From: Dipteris shenzhenensis
Lineage: Eukaryota; Polypodiophyta; Polypodiopsida; Gleicheniales
DNA length: 64,000 nt
Reading direction: 5' to 3' (one strand)
Assembly (NCBI GenBank): GCA_047967505.1
Contig: CM106540.1
Positions 9,418 to 19,905 of this stretch are shown here, in pieces; position 1 is the first letter of the stretch; every line of letters starts with the position of its first letter. Below the pieces are notes generated by a model that saw only the letters and a list, made by a program, of their open reading frames with translations, ran no database searches and was not told where the DNA came from. A program made the position numbers and the translations under genes.

Positions 9418-9850
9418 ACTTGGTTGGCACCTCGAGAGCTCCCTATCAAGCTCAACCTTTACAGAGACCACCACTGCTTGCAGATTTTGGCAAAGGGCTT
9501 CATCAATCTGCCAGGATACACATGGATCCACCTCCCCCACTCCTTGAAGATATCGATCGGGCAGTTACGTGCTTCTTCACACCAACTCCGTATTGAGAGT
9601 GGTCAACACGCAAAGGTCATACCTAGAGAGGACCCCATCTGGACCCTATGCGATCACTAGGAGATTGAGTCAGAGGCGCACTTCACTTTCAAATGCCCCA
9701 TGTACTATGAAGTCAGAGGCCACTATCATTGCCTTTTCAAAAGAAGTTTCAGACCCCTATCCAGTTTCCTATCCTACCCAGATTAGAGATGCTTGGCAGT
9801 CTTCATTCATGAGGCCGCCCGACACAGGGACTCATTGCTTTGGGCACTAG
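9418..9850 (+). pseudogene. retroelement C-terminal zinc-motif relic
   Basis: The frame reads LRASSHQLRIESGQHAKVI, then PREDPIWTLCDH, a TAG stop (9658-9660), and EIESEAHFTFKCPMYYEV. This is the C-terminal segment found after the RT domain of some non-LTR elements (pattern LRTSSHxLxIExGR, PREERxCxxC, EDExHFLxxCPxY). The expected first zinc Cys is Trp here (WTLC), and the stop falls inside the motif, so it is a dead copy. Upstream RT is not recognisable. About 500 bp downstream lies the hairpin and CT tail at 10356-10432, which probably ends the same element. Confidence 0.5.
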
Positions 9851-10355
9851 GCGACAGAGCATACAGCCACACTCCTCTCAGAGCATGATCACTGAGTCAC
9901 TCCAACCAGATAGCACCAGCAATAGAGCTTATAGAGGCGGCAGACGGAAGGACCCGAGCCAAAGACACGAGAGTCACCAGTAGACTGAGACACATATCAT
10001 ATTGGGTGACCTTCGCTCCATGCTCACCAGACCGGAGACGCAACCCACAGGAGCGATAGTGGTGCTTGTTCGCCACAGGGCCATAGCCAAGAGACCACAG
10101 CGGGGCACACATGCCAACAGCCGCCAACGCTCCATACAGGTTTTATGCCACCACAGCAGCCGCACACAACAACGCCCCCTTCTCAGGATTGGCACCTCGT
10201 CAACTCCCATCCTCTGAGCTCAGAGAGTTTTTCTATGTATTGGTGCCGTTATGATCATGATTAGGGACTTTTCTTTTTGAATTCATCATGGGAGTTGATG
10301 CCCGCTTAAGGGCTCCACCCCTCATATCATTGTATCAAATTCCTTTTAGTCTCAT

Positions 10356-10385
10356 AGACCCTTTGGTCTTCCGAAGACTCTTAAT

Positions 10386-10432
<47 letters not shown>
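10356..10432 (+). repeat. retroelement 3' tail: hairpin plus CT microsatellite
   Basis: AGACC is followed by GGTCTTCCGAAGAC (10365-10378), TCTTAATAAACT and (CT)n. It closely matches the tail at 1068-1121 and is the likely 3' terminus of the relic at 9418-9850. Confidence 0.6.
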
Positions 10433-10435
<3 letters not shown>

Positions 10436-10652
10436 TCCCTGCCCCTTTTTATTTCCCTACCCATTCTTCCTCACTACCTCACAACTCCCTTCCGTTATCA
10501 TGCACGCTTCCTTTCTACATTTTCAATCCTCAAAAGGACATAATCACCCTCTTTAAGATCATATGCTTTCTTTTCTTACTAGCTTGCCCCATCTATTTCT
10601 TTTGACCGAGGCTAATGATTTATTTTACCTCTTTGAGGATATTGTCATAGTC

Positions 10653-10835
10653 TTAGGTAGATTCATTGGCGGCTACATCAACTATATGGGTCAATCTAGT
10701 GATAGGTATAGGTATAATCTTCCCATAGATTATCTCAAATGGTGCTCTTCTAGTTGCCGAATGAGGGGTATCATTGTAAGCAACTGCAAGAGATGAGTAA
10801 GATGACAATACTTTTAATAGAACAAGCGAGTACAA
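10653..10835 (-). pseudogene. Ty3/gypsy integrase fragment
   Basis: The minus strand encodes AVAYNDTPHSATRRAPFEII, the conserved stretch after the catalytic Glu of gypsy integrases (pattern xYNxxxHSATxxxPFExxYG). It continues YGKIIPIPITRL. The segment is about 60 codons long, with no recognisable integrase catalytic core or LTR around it, so it is an isolated fragment. Confidence 0.7.
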
Positions 10836-10938
10836 GTACTCGTATGCACTGCCTTATGTTTTGCAAAATGCAAATGATCGTGGCTGAATTGATGAGCAGC
10901 TTAACCAAAAAACGTGTTTCTAGCATGCGAAACACTTG

Positions 10939-11179
10939 GAAACGTTTCTAGATGAAACCTTTCGCCGAAACGGGCGAAACGCCCTAGTACAGGTTGTCAC
11001 CTGTGTCTTGACTCTTTTGATAGTGCTCAATGTGTATATGTGTATTTAAGAGCTCTTTTCAAAGAGAGAGAGAGAGAGAATCTGAAGATAATTATTTATG
11101 TTCTATATATAATTCATACAAAATACATTTTTAAAACCCGTTTCTAGACGAAACGCCTGGCAAAATCTAGAAACGTTTC
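10939..11179. repeat. MITE-like inverted repeat
   Basis: GAAACGTTTCTAGA at 10939-10952 is exactly inverted at 11166-11179, with about 213 bp between. Related GTTTCTAGACGAAAC and CGAAACGGGCGAAACG motifs cluster inside both ends. There is no coding capacity, and an AG microsatellite lies near 11060. No clear target duplication was found. Confidence 0.4.
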
Positions 11180-11204
11180 TTGTGACACTCGTGATAAGCG
11201 TCTA

Positions 11205-13368
11205 TATTAGATCTCAAGCTGATACCTTGGGTTGAGACTTCCCCTCAAAAGGGATGAAGAACTTCTGGACAGTGAGTTGGCAGATGATACTGCTGTTTTT
11301 CTGGATGCCACGACACATACGCTCACTTCTTTCAAGACAGCCTTGGACATATTTTGCATTGCTACGGGGGCACACATCAATTGGCATAAATCCAATGGCT
11401 TTTGCATCAGTGACGAGGTCACCCTCATTGGAGGAATGACATTCGTTTCACTTGGGTACAAAGGGGTGTTCCTGTCAGGTATTTGGGGTCCCAGGTCGGC
11501 ATGGGTATCTCTCCATCACAACAGTTTGCTCCGGTTGTGGAGAGTATAAGGAGAAAACTCCTCTTTCGGAGTTCAGCCAAGCTTGATCTTGCATCCAGGG
11601 TGGTTGTGGTCAATCAAGTTTTGTTGGCCACGGCTTGGTTTATTTGTTCTTGCCGGTGCCGCTCTAGTGAGTGTATCACTAAGCTCAAGAGACTTGTAAG
11701 GAATTGTCTATGGAGTGGACTTGATGGCACAACAGATGTCATAGCTAAGGTGGCTTGGGAGACATTGATCCTCCCCACACAAAAAGGGGATCTCAACATC
11801 ATCGATCCGGATTTACACAGTGCAAGGCCTTGCTCTAAAAGATGGTGGTGAGGGGACTTATGCCTGGACAAGAGTCATGGAAGGATTTCTTTATGCACAA
11901 CATACAGTCATGTATGCCAACTTCGGGAGGAGACTGGAGTTACAGTACCAAATGGATTTTCACTTCAGGTCTCCTTCGTCCCCTCTTATGACTGCTTGAA
12001 AGCTTGGGCTAGCTCCAAGAGTACTCTTCAGTGAGTTTCCCTTCCTCTCATGAAGAGAAAGATAAGCAGCCTGTCAGTGTGGAACAACAGCATACTTGAT
12101 AATCATGGCAAACCACTTAGTGCCTCACACTATATGCAGTGGTCCAGGTGGGAGAGGGATCCTACCTCCACAGTGGGATCTTGAAAAGCTTTCAAAAAGC
12201 TTTCATAGGACCGTAAGGCTCAATTAGTAACCAATCTCAGAGGAGTACAGGTAAATTTCAGCAGATTGATGTAGCCATTCTAATGGATTGGATGAAAATA
12301 GATGATATGTCTATTTCGTGTTTCAATTCGATGGCCGCTTTCACGGGAGCAAGCAAGTTATTGCGGTGTTTATGGGAGATCGTGGCTTTCTGGGGGTGTT
12401 TCCATAAAGTACTTGCAGTGGGATCTTGGGGAATGGGAATGGATTGATGAAGGGCACCTAGAGAAGAGCCTTCCCTTCTTTCATTACACTACTAGTAATG
12501 CCACGAGATTCCAGTTGAGCTGTAGAGGTTTTGAGGCCCTCCAGAACACCCCATTGGGAGTATTATGAGATTTCAGCTTACATACATAAGAATTTCTGGA
12601 GGAGACTTTGGAAATCCCGCAAGAATAGAAAATTCACTCTATTATTTTGGCTTTCTATTCATGGTGGGATTGCAGTGAACCTTTGGAGATCCAGGTCAGA
12701 GCTGACCATACTACTATGGAGTCAATTCAGCATTGCCTTTGGGATTGCAGACAGGCCAGGATTATTTAGAAGGGGATAGCCACGATTTTTAGTACCTTTA
12801 TTCGTCGCTCCTTCTTCATGACTTGGGGCTCAGTTACTTGGCGCTCTCTCTCAGGGCTCCAGGTCTTCTATGAGAGACATGACTCATCTTAGGCTTTATC
12901 GATTCAACGCCATTTAGTTGAGCCATGCTCTTTGGATGATGTTCCTGCTTCACCCTTCAGAGCTGTACATGCATCTATGGACTCTTCTTAGGAGATACAA
13001 GCGGTATTGCAGCATAGCATATTTGGAGAGCCAGTTGCACAGAGGCATTGGATGGATCCCAAGTCCACCCTTCTTATACCTTGGCCAGTATATGGACAGA
13101 TGCTGTACATACTCTGATGGCCATCTGGGCGACCATGCATGGGTCCTCACGTGCAACCTCTGCTAGGAGAGCTATATTTTTTAGAGACTGGGGGCTCCTC
13201 TTTCTTCTCTGAGACTACTACAAGGTTGAGATGGCATTTACAGCCTCAACCTTGGTTGTTTTCTATCTCCTTCTGAGGAGCGCACCGCAAGATGCATTTC
13301 CGCCTTGAGCTTTTGCTCTCGCGGGTTTTGTTCATACTTAATAGAAGTCTGTGCATGGAAAAAAAAAA
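11205..13368 (+). pseudogene. LINE ORF2 relic, same family as the 19-26 kb LINE
   Basis: A 5'-truncated, multiply frameshifted LINE ending in an A tail (13359-13368). The first frame (11223-11549) holds the RT palm: LRLPLKRDEELLDSELADDT, then ALDIFCIATGAHINWHKSNG. The next frame (11483-11851) continues with PSQQFAPVVESIRRKLLF and VVVNQVLLATAWFICS. Downstream fragments keep DLGEWEWIDEG (12302-12568) and FWRRLWKSRKNRKFTLLFWL (12531-12779), equivalent to the pre-zf-RVT region. Each block aligns by eye with the LINE at 19248-26390 but is clearly diverged. The 3' UTR is short. The element is inactive. Confidence 0.85.
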
Positions 13369-13761
13369 GTCGCTGGGATGTGTGGTCCATTAATCTCCAG
13401 CGTATTAGGCCTTACAGAGAATTAATTACTCTCCACATATCGTATGGCGTGTTTGAAACAAACAAAAAAATATGGCAATTCTAGTGCACCTCCAATTCCT
13501 GATTATAAAGGGATGTTGATAAAGAAGGATCCATTGTCTTGAAAAAGAAAAAGCTGGTGGGCAGACCTGCCAGAACACCAGCCGTTACCGCAGATGAGCA
13601 CGCAAATTAGTCTCAGTTAGGTTGCAGCAGTTCCACTAGAACCCAATCTGGATGCCAAAGGGCCCGACCAATGTAGGATTTGTAATGATCGCGAGGTCAA
13701 CAGAGCTAAGAGGCGCAACACGTAGGGACACTCTATCCTAAGTTCAGCACGTGGTACGTAC
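13369..13761. other. no feature, possible start of BIG5-like intron 1
   Basis: On the minus strand this would be intron sequence following the BIG5-like exon. It contains no recognised coding motif. Confidence 0.35.
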
Positions 13762-13870
13762 CTAAGTACGCTTTGAGAGCCTGATGGAGGTCGTTATACT
13801 TCTTCCCGGAGGAATCCTTCAGCATACGTTCAAAGGATCGAGTGACGAACGAGCCCGAAGCCTCCGCCAT
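13762..13870 (-). CDS. first coding exon of a BIG5-like ARF-GEF (partial gene)
   Basis: On the minus strand an ATG in good context (GCCATGGCG) starts 36 codons: MAEASGSFVTRSFERMLKD, SSGKKYNDLHQALKAYL. The frame then meets a consensus splice donor, G|GTACGT at 13762/13761. The residues resemble the extreme N-terminus of plant BIG5/MIN7-type brefeldin-inhibited ARF guanine-nucleotide exchange factors (pattern GFxTRxFExMLKExxGKKxxxLQxAIxxY). These act on ARF GTPases in vesicle traffic at the Golgi/TGN. No later exon (Sec7 and so on) is visible at lower coordinates, where TE relics dominate. It is therefore either a first exon before a very long intron, or a fragment stranded by transposition. 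Identification rests on a short match from memory. Confidence 0.5.
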
Positions 13871-14279
13871 GGCAACCAGGGTGCCTGATTCTTTCAGATG
13901 GGCTCTAGATTGAGACCACTGTGTACAGAACATACAGGTACTCCAGTCCACGTTGACTCAAGGCCTAGGTAGTATTTGCATTTCAATTGGGATTGAAGGG
14001 GTTGCCTGACGCCAATTGTCTTATGGCATGTCAAACGGACTTGAAATTTTTATTTTATTTTTTTTGGAACACACCCACACCACACTCATGCACGGGTGGT
14101 CCTAGTGGGCAATGGGTCCACAGCTGTGGCACTCACGCACACCACACACACGCACCCAATACAACCTAGGACTCCATGCCCCAACCTCCAAAACTTGAAC
14201 AGATTAAATGAGGATAAGACTTCTTGACATGCTCCTCTTTCGAATCAAGGTCAAACTTGGTCCATTTCCCATTTCACTC
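13871..14279. other. possible 5' flank of the BIG5-like exon; AC-rich patch
   Basis: Upstream of the minus-strand ATG. It contains an ACCACAC/CACGCAC-rich stretch at 14070-14160. No TATA box can be named with confidence on the minus strand. Confidence 0.3.
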
Positions 14280-17190
14280 AAAACTGTCCTTCACAACATG
14301 AAAATACGGAGCTAGCTCTAGGTGACAAAGAGTAGGATGTTCGGGATGAACCTCTAGCTGCACATAAGCCTGTGCGACCCAATGCATGTGACATGCAAAG
14401 CTTGGGACAACCTCAGGTAGCACAAGGGAAGAAGGAAATCGACAAGACTCAAGATAGGATGGAAGTTTCTTCTAAGGACAACTCATGGAAGGTGGTGGGA
14501 AGAAAGGCTGAACACAAGAAAGTTATGATGGTCATCCTTATCCCTCAAAATGAATCTAATGGTTGGGTCATGGGTAAGGTTAAAGATCTGGGAGGAGTTC
14601 TTTGATCCACAGCAACCAATAGGATGTGCAGAGTAAGAAGGAAGTGGTTTTATCATCTAGCAAAGATGAAGTCACCAACCACAAGAGGCATGTCTTGGAG
14701 GCGAAGAACTCGAATTGGAGTCCAGCAGGTCCCAAAGGTTGTCAAAGAATATCAAAGACACGACTTGCAAGGCAGGATCAGGAAATAAAATCGCCTCCAT
14801 GGTTTTGGAGATGCCTACCGTTCACTTGTGCAGTAATGGAGGCATGGTGGTTCATTGTAATGGGAGCCTAAAGCTTTAGTTCTCCTGTCCTAGAATTTGC
14901 AAGGATGCTACGACAAGTTTAAACAACCTAGTTGCATGAAGGTGATTCGAGGTAAAAATTCGAATGTGATCGTACTACTGCAAGAGCTCAAATGTGGTGA
15001 GAACGACAAGTTTTGGTTGTTTTTAAGGCAACTAGGCTTCAGGGTATTCCCGAATTGTCAAGTTCTAGGTAGGGGTGGTTATGTTGTCCTAGTGAGGTGT
15101 TCTTGTTCATTGAAGGAATTGTTTCACCATGGTGATGGCTTCTTTGCAGGGGTCGAGGTGTTTGTTGATTCCTTCCTTCATGTTCAATGTTATGAGTGTT
15201 GTAGCTAACAACATTGCTGAGAGATGTGAGTGTTGGAGAGACATCAATTTATGTATGTCTATCTTGCATTGGATTTTGGAGGTGAGAGAGTCCTTAGGGG
15301 ATAGATCTCACCAAGGGAGATGCTTGATTGGTGTTGATCGAGCAGCATGGGACGACCTTTCTTTGACTTGGGGCCTTTTGGACTCTGCAGAGTTGGATGA
15401 TGAGAGCTTAGGTGGTTTTTATTGGAATAATAGAAGTCAAGGATTTGAATTTAGAGTCAGACATATTGATAGGTTGCATGTCTCTGAGGAGGAGTGGTAG
15501 TTATGCACCCCGTTTGGAGGATCATATGTCATGTCCTTAAGTTTATTAGATCATTTACCTCTTCTCTGAAGGTTCTCCCTTCCGATAGCTTGAGCAGATC
15601 CGATAATGGTCTTCTTAAATGTAAAGCATTGTGGAGGGCCATCCGAAAGACATGGAAGGACCCCTGTGCTAGATGGTATGTTGCTGTCAAGGCGGTTCTC
15701 ATAGTCTCTCATGATCAAAGTAAAGACATTTGCAATTGAGGGTGTCCAAAGGAGGAACTTTTGACCAATGTATGGACCTCTATGAAGGGAGCTCTAGACG
15801 AGTTTCCTAGAGATATTATTCTAGGCACACTACTAGTTGAGTCAAAAATGACTTTACAGGTCAGCAGAGAGTTGGAAGCTGCTATTATGGCGCAACTGAA
15901 GAGCAGGCAACTTTGGCTGTTGGTGGGTGACTATCTATCTAAAGTTTCCTTTCAGACAGCTAGGAGGAAGTGCATCAGAGAACTTGTGGATCGCATCCAA
16001 GACAAGCAGGGTAACATCACTACTAAATTATGGCATGTAGCTGAGGTGTTCACATCAAAGCTTAGTCCTTTGTGGGGATGCCAAACCCCGCGATGTATTT
16101 TGGTAGGAGAATCTGTTGGCAGTGTTGTCAAGTGTGGATCATAGGATTTTGGCTACCCAAAGATGCATGCTAGCTTGACCATTTTCTTAGGAAGAACTCT
16201 AGGATGAAGTCTCAAGCATGGAAAAGGTCAAGTCCCCGGGGCTTGATGGCTTCACTTCAAAATTCTTTGTGGTGTTCTAGGACGCTATCAAGGGCAATCT
16301 TGTGGCTATGGCCAAAGGGTTGATGCAGAGGGGGTTTCTTTCGAAGGACATGAATTCTAGTCTTGTCAAGTTGTTTCCTGAGCAACAGGACAGGATAAAG
16401 CTGGGGGACTCAAGGCTCACCATGCTCAACACTCCCTATGAGATCTTTGAAAAGGCTTTGGCTCTAAGAATTAGGGAAGTTTGCTTGAAGGTTGTTGATA
16501 AAGAGCAAAATAGGTTCATTAAGTTGAGAGACATATTCAAAAATATTCTAAGCATCTCGATAGGTCACAAATGTATCTTATTTGTTGGCATCGATTTAGG
16601 TAAGGTCTATGACAAAGTGTGTTGGGATTCTATGCTTGCAATTTTGAAGAAATTGGGGTTTGGGCCTAAATTTTGTTGAATGGTGTTTGCCTTGTTTGGA
16701 AATGCCATGACCATCTTGTGTCTCAATGGTGGGGTGGTGGGAAGATATGATTTGAGGGGATCAGTAAGATAAGGGTGCCTGTTGGCTCCCGTACTTTTTG
16801 CTCAGTACATGGTCCCTCTTATGTTCTACATCAAGAATGTGTGCATTGGTGGAAGTCTCAAAGGGTGATTTTGCCAGTTGGGAGCCAACTTTGTCTACAA
16901 TTGTTTGCTAACAACATTATCACTTTGATACAAGGAAATCTAGCAGATGTGGGAAATTGTTTGAGATCATGTAGCATTACTGTATTGCATTTGTGCGAGA
17001 GTGAAATTGGGTGAAGACCTATGCTATTAGAGTGGATGTTGGCCCTCCTCTAAAGTGGGAAGCCAGTGAAACTAAATTAAAACTATCTGGCATGGGTATT
17101 CATTCGAAATCTTTTGAAAAGAAGAGTCACGATGAATGTAAGCTTAGAGAATGGACATCACAATGCTAAGATATACCATTTTTTGCAAAA
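14280..17190 (+). pseudogene. old LINE relic: ORF1 end, endonuclease and RT fragments
   Basis: Scattered frames in element order. The ORF1 C-terminus carries NSWKVVGRKAEHKK (14372-14605). The APE endonuclease is VIVLLQELKCGEND (14897-15208) and FYWNNRSQGFEFRVRHIDR (15129-15500). The linker and pre-RT region is QLKSRQLWLLVGDYLSKVSF (15761-16144). RT follows: KVKSPGLDGFTSKFF near 16225, GIDLGKVYDKVCWDS (16302-16679), then SVR-stop-GCLLAPVLF near 16760. The usual F/YxDD box falls in sequence too decayed to call. More than five frameshifts or stops are present. It belongs to a LINE lineage different from the other two here, and its divergence makes it the oldest. Confidence 0.75.
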
Positions 17191-17511
17191 AACTATTCAA
17201 AATTTATTGTTAGGACTACTTTATGCATAATATGATGAGGTGGAAAAGGCCCCTTTTTCTAAGCTAAGTATTCTAAAGGAGCTTTGTCATTCAAGGGGTT
17301 CCATTATGTTACGTCTCTCAATTGCATGTGAAAAATGCTTGAAATTGTAATGCCCTTGAAACAAGTACTTGGACATTTTGTGAAGGGAAACTCATTAACA
17401 TATAGAAAATCACAGGTGGCAGTGCACATGCTAGTTTAAGTAATATTATTGTTAAGTATTTTTTAGGGTCTGGTCATAAGCTCAAAGAATGGACTTCACA
17501 ATGTTAAGATA
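17139..17511 (+). repeat. ~36-bp direct repeat pair
   Basis: TAAGCTTAGAGAATGGACAT (from 17139) recurs as TAAGCTCAAAGAATGGACTT (from 17477), each continuing CACAATGxTAAGATA. Spacing is about 337 bp. The pair may mark an old duplication at the 3' side of the LINE relic. Confidence 0.55.
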
Positions 17512-18240
17512 AATTAGTTTGTGCAATAAAAACCCAATTTTTTTTTGTAAGAGCACACTATGCATGACAATCTTGTTAAGATCACATTTTGTTGAGACCA
17601 CATTGATCCATGACGATAATAGAATGAGTACTAATGCAAATGGAATTGTGTTGTTAGGTTTAGCTTTATTGGACGTAGTTATAGTAAGTTCACAACATAA
17701 CATAATGGGTTGTGGGAAAGGGGCCCGTAACCTCACAAGGAACACATTTCTGCATTTGAGCACTTGTTGCTGCCAAGACAGGTAATCAAATTTCAAGTGT
17801 TTCATATTCGACCTCTTACCTTACTCGTTATGGGGGGATGCAAAGCTCCAAGGCTAAGCTTGCATCATTTCAAATTGCCTCAAGGCACCATCATATATTG
17901 CCTTATCCCCGTTGAAGCCCAAAAGGCACAACCATATTCTTGGATTACCTATGTTTATTTAAGAGATATAGTCTAGCTTAGAGAGTATTTAGAGGCAATG
18001 AGTAACAATCTCATTGATGTTTAAGAGATTGAGTAAAAAATATATGTAGACAAGTTTGTAGCGTAAGAAATCTATCACTAATGGATCCCAAAATTCATGG
18101 AAGGAATTAAATATAAGTTCTTCAAACTATAGATTAAGCCATATGCACACACATACATGAAAATGCATACACATTCACTCACATGCATGTGTGCACACAC
18201 ATTTTAAGGTCAAATATTTGTTTTGGTTAAGGTCAGACTT
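17512..18240. other. no gene recognised
   Basis: AT-rich sequence with an alternating AC/TG patch near 18145-18200. ORFs of 70-107 codons show no motif. Confidence 0.45.
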
Positions 18241-18380
18241 TTAGCATAGCAAGGTTGGAATTTTAGCATGGTAAAGGCTATAATTTTAGCATGGTAAAGG
18301 CTATAACTTTATCTTGATTTTAGCACTAATAAGGGCATCATCATAGCATGGTAAGGCTACAATTTTGTCATGGTTAGGGT
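18241..18380 (+). repeat. degenerate ~24-bp tandem repeat
   Basis: Units close to TTTTAGCATGGTAAAGGCTA occur about five times with substitutions and spacing changes. Single units recur near 18520 and 26437. Confidence 0.55.
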
Positions 18381-18520
18381 TAAAATCTAGCCAAATTTAG
18401 CTATGTTTTAGCAAAATCAAATTATAGTAACTTTTTAGTAATGTTTAAGCACGCAATTTTGGTATGGGAAGGTGTATTAAAGTAATAAGCTTATTAACAA
18501 TCTACCTCATTTTTTAAACT

Positions 18521-19031
18521 CTTAGCATAGTAGTATGGAAGCACAGTATGGCAAGGTGTAACGTGGCCAATATCATGACGAACATGAATACTTAGCTTGA
18601 ATTTTCTTCTAGTTTGTGATAACTATATCTAACTTTGCTAGGAAGTTAGGGACCTATTTGATTTATGGAAAGGTGTGTCGTGGACCTCTATCTTGCAACA
18701 TCTTTCCATGTCCATTCACTTTATGGCACCTACCTACTAGCCAACTCGCTTTGATGGAGGAGGTTTGATCTGACCTATTATCATTTATACTTTGGTTCCT
18801 GAAGAACTCTTGTTGGAGCTAAAGAATGGCACACTCTTACATAAGCTACCTTATGGGTACCTACCTCGATAAGGATTTACATGGCTGCATTCATGGCATA
18901 GATCCATCCTTCTCAAGGTGGTTGGAGCTCTTAGGACTCTTTAAGGCCTAAGAATGATTATATTTTCCTTGATCTAACATGAATATGGCCTTTAGAAGTT
19001 ATGTTTTGGTTCATATCTCTTCACATACACC
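18521..19031 (+). repeat. ~500-bp repeat, copy A
   Basis: Diverged copy of 26589-27071. Shared landmarks in the same order include GTATGGCAAGG, CTAGCCAACT, CATACTTTG-like, CATCCTTCTCAAG, CCTTGATCTAAC and CTCTTCACATACAC. It is non-coding. Confidence 0.75.
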
Positions 19032-19059
19032 TAGTTGTGCACGTGCATAACATATACCA

Positions 19060-19203
19060 CATCTATGCCCATGCATGCACATTCACACACACATGCACAT
19101 TCACACACACACACACATGCATTGTGCATGCACAAGTGTGCCACAAATGCAAGTGTGTGCAAGTGTGCATACGCACGTGTGCACTCTCTCTCTCTCTCTC
19201 TCT
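19060..19203 (+). repeat. CA/TG and CT microsatellite cluster
   Basis: Interrupted (CA)n with ATGCAC steps (19080-19125), mixed GTGTGCA steps, then (CT)n at 19184-19203, ending about 30 bp before the LINE target duplication. Confidence 0.85.
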
Positions 19204-19247
19204 AATACCTTGAATGGACCATATGAAGGGTTCATACCATGATTCAT

Positions 19248-19905
19248 GAGATGTAGCAAGAAGAAGAAGAGCTCCTGCGAGCTTCCCTCCTCCCCCACCG
19301 CTAGCTCTACCTCCCCTCCCTAGCTCCCCCCCTCGCCGCGACCACCCCCGCCCCCTGCCTCTCCGCCCTCGCCCCCCGCCCGCCCTCCCCCTCACCCGCC
19401 ACCTCTCCATCGCCGCCCCTCGCCTCTCCATCTCGCCTCTCCATCGCCTCTCCACCTCGCCTCTCCATTGCCGCCCCTCGCCTCCACTCCCCCCCCCCTT
19501 CCCTCGTCTCACCCCACCCCCCCCTCGCTTCACCTCACCCCCCCCCCTCTCGCCGCTCCGCCTCTCCCGCCCGACCCCCCTTGCTTCACCCGCCCCCCCG
19601 CCTCCATTCTGCTCCCCCCGCCCCCCGCTTCACCCCTCCGTCCCCGCCACTCCAACCCCGCCCCCCCGCCCTTTCGCGCCCCCCGCCTTCCCCGCACCCC
19701 GCACCCTTCACCCCGCCCCCCGCCCCGACCCCCCCGCCCCCTCACTTCGCCTCGCCCGCCCTTCCGCTTCTCTCCTCCACCCCGCCTCCACCCTCCGCCT
19801 CCGCAACCATCCTCTCCACACCCAGGCTCCACCCTCCCGCTTCGCCCCCCCTTTTTTGGGTGGCAGCCTGTTCCTCATCGGAAGCTTGCAGTTAGTCTTG
19901 GCGGT
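19248..19905 (+). promoter_or_regulatory. C-rich LINE 5' leader, candidate internal promoter
   Basis: About 600 bp of almost unbroken CCCCNCCGCC-type sequence, so G-runs on the minus strand, precedes the ORF1 ATG at 19906. LINEs initiate from an internal 5' promoter. The composition, rich in CpG and potential G-quadruplexes, is what can be seen; promoter function is inferred. Confidence 0.5.

Noticed and set aside
10288-10605. 105-codon Leu/Ser-rich ORF with apparent membrane segments
   Set aside because: Generated by the (CT)n tract and flanking pyrimidine-rich sequence.
13987-14169. 60-codon ORF upstream of the BIG5-like exon
   Set aside because: Opposite strand to the exon and composed of an AC-rich low-complexity stretch.
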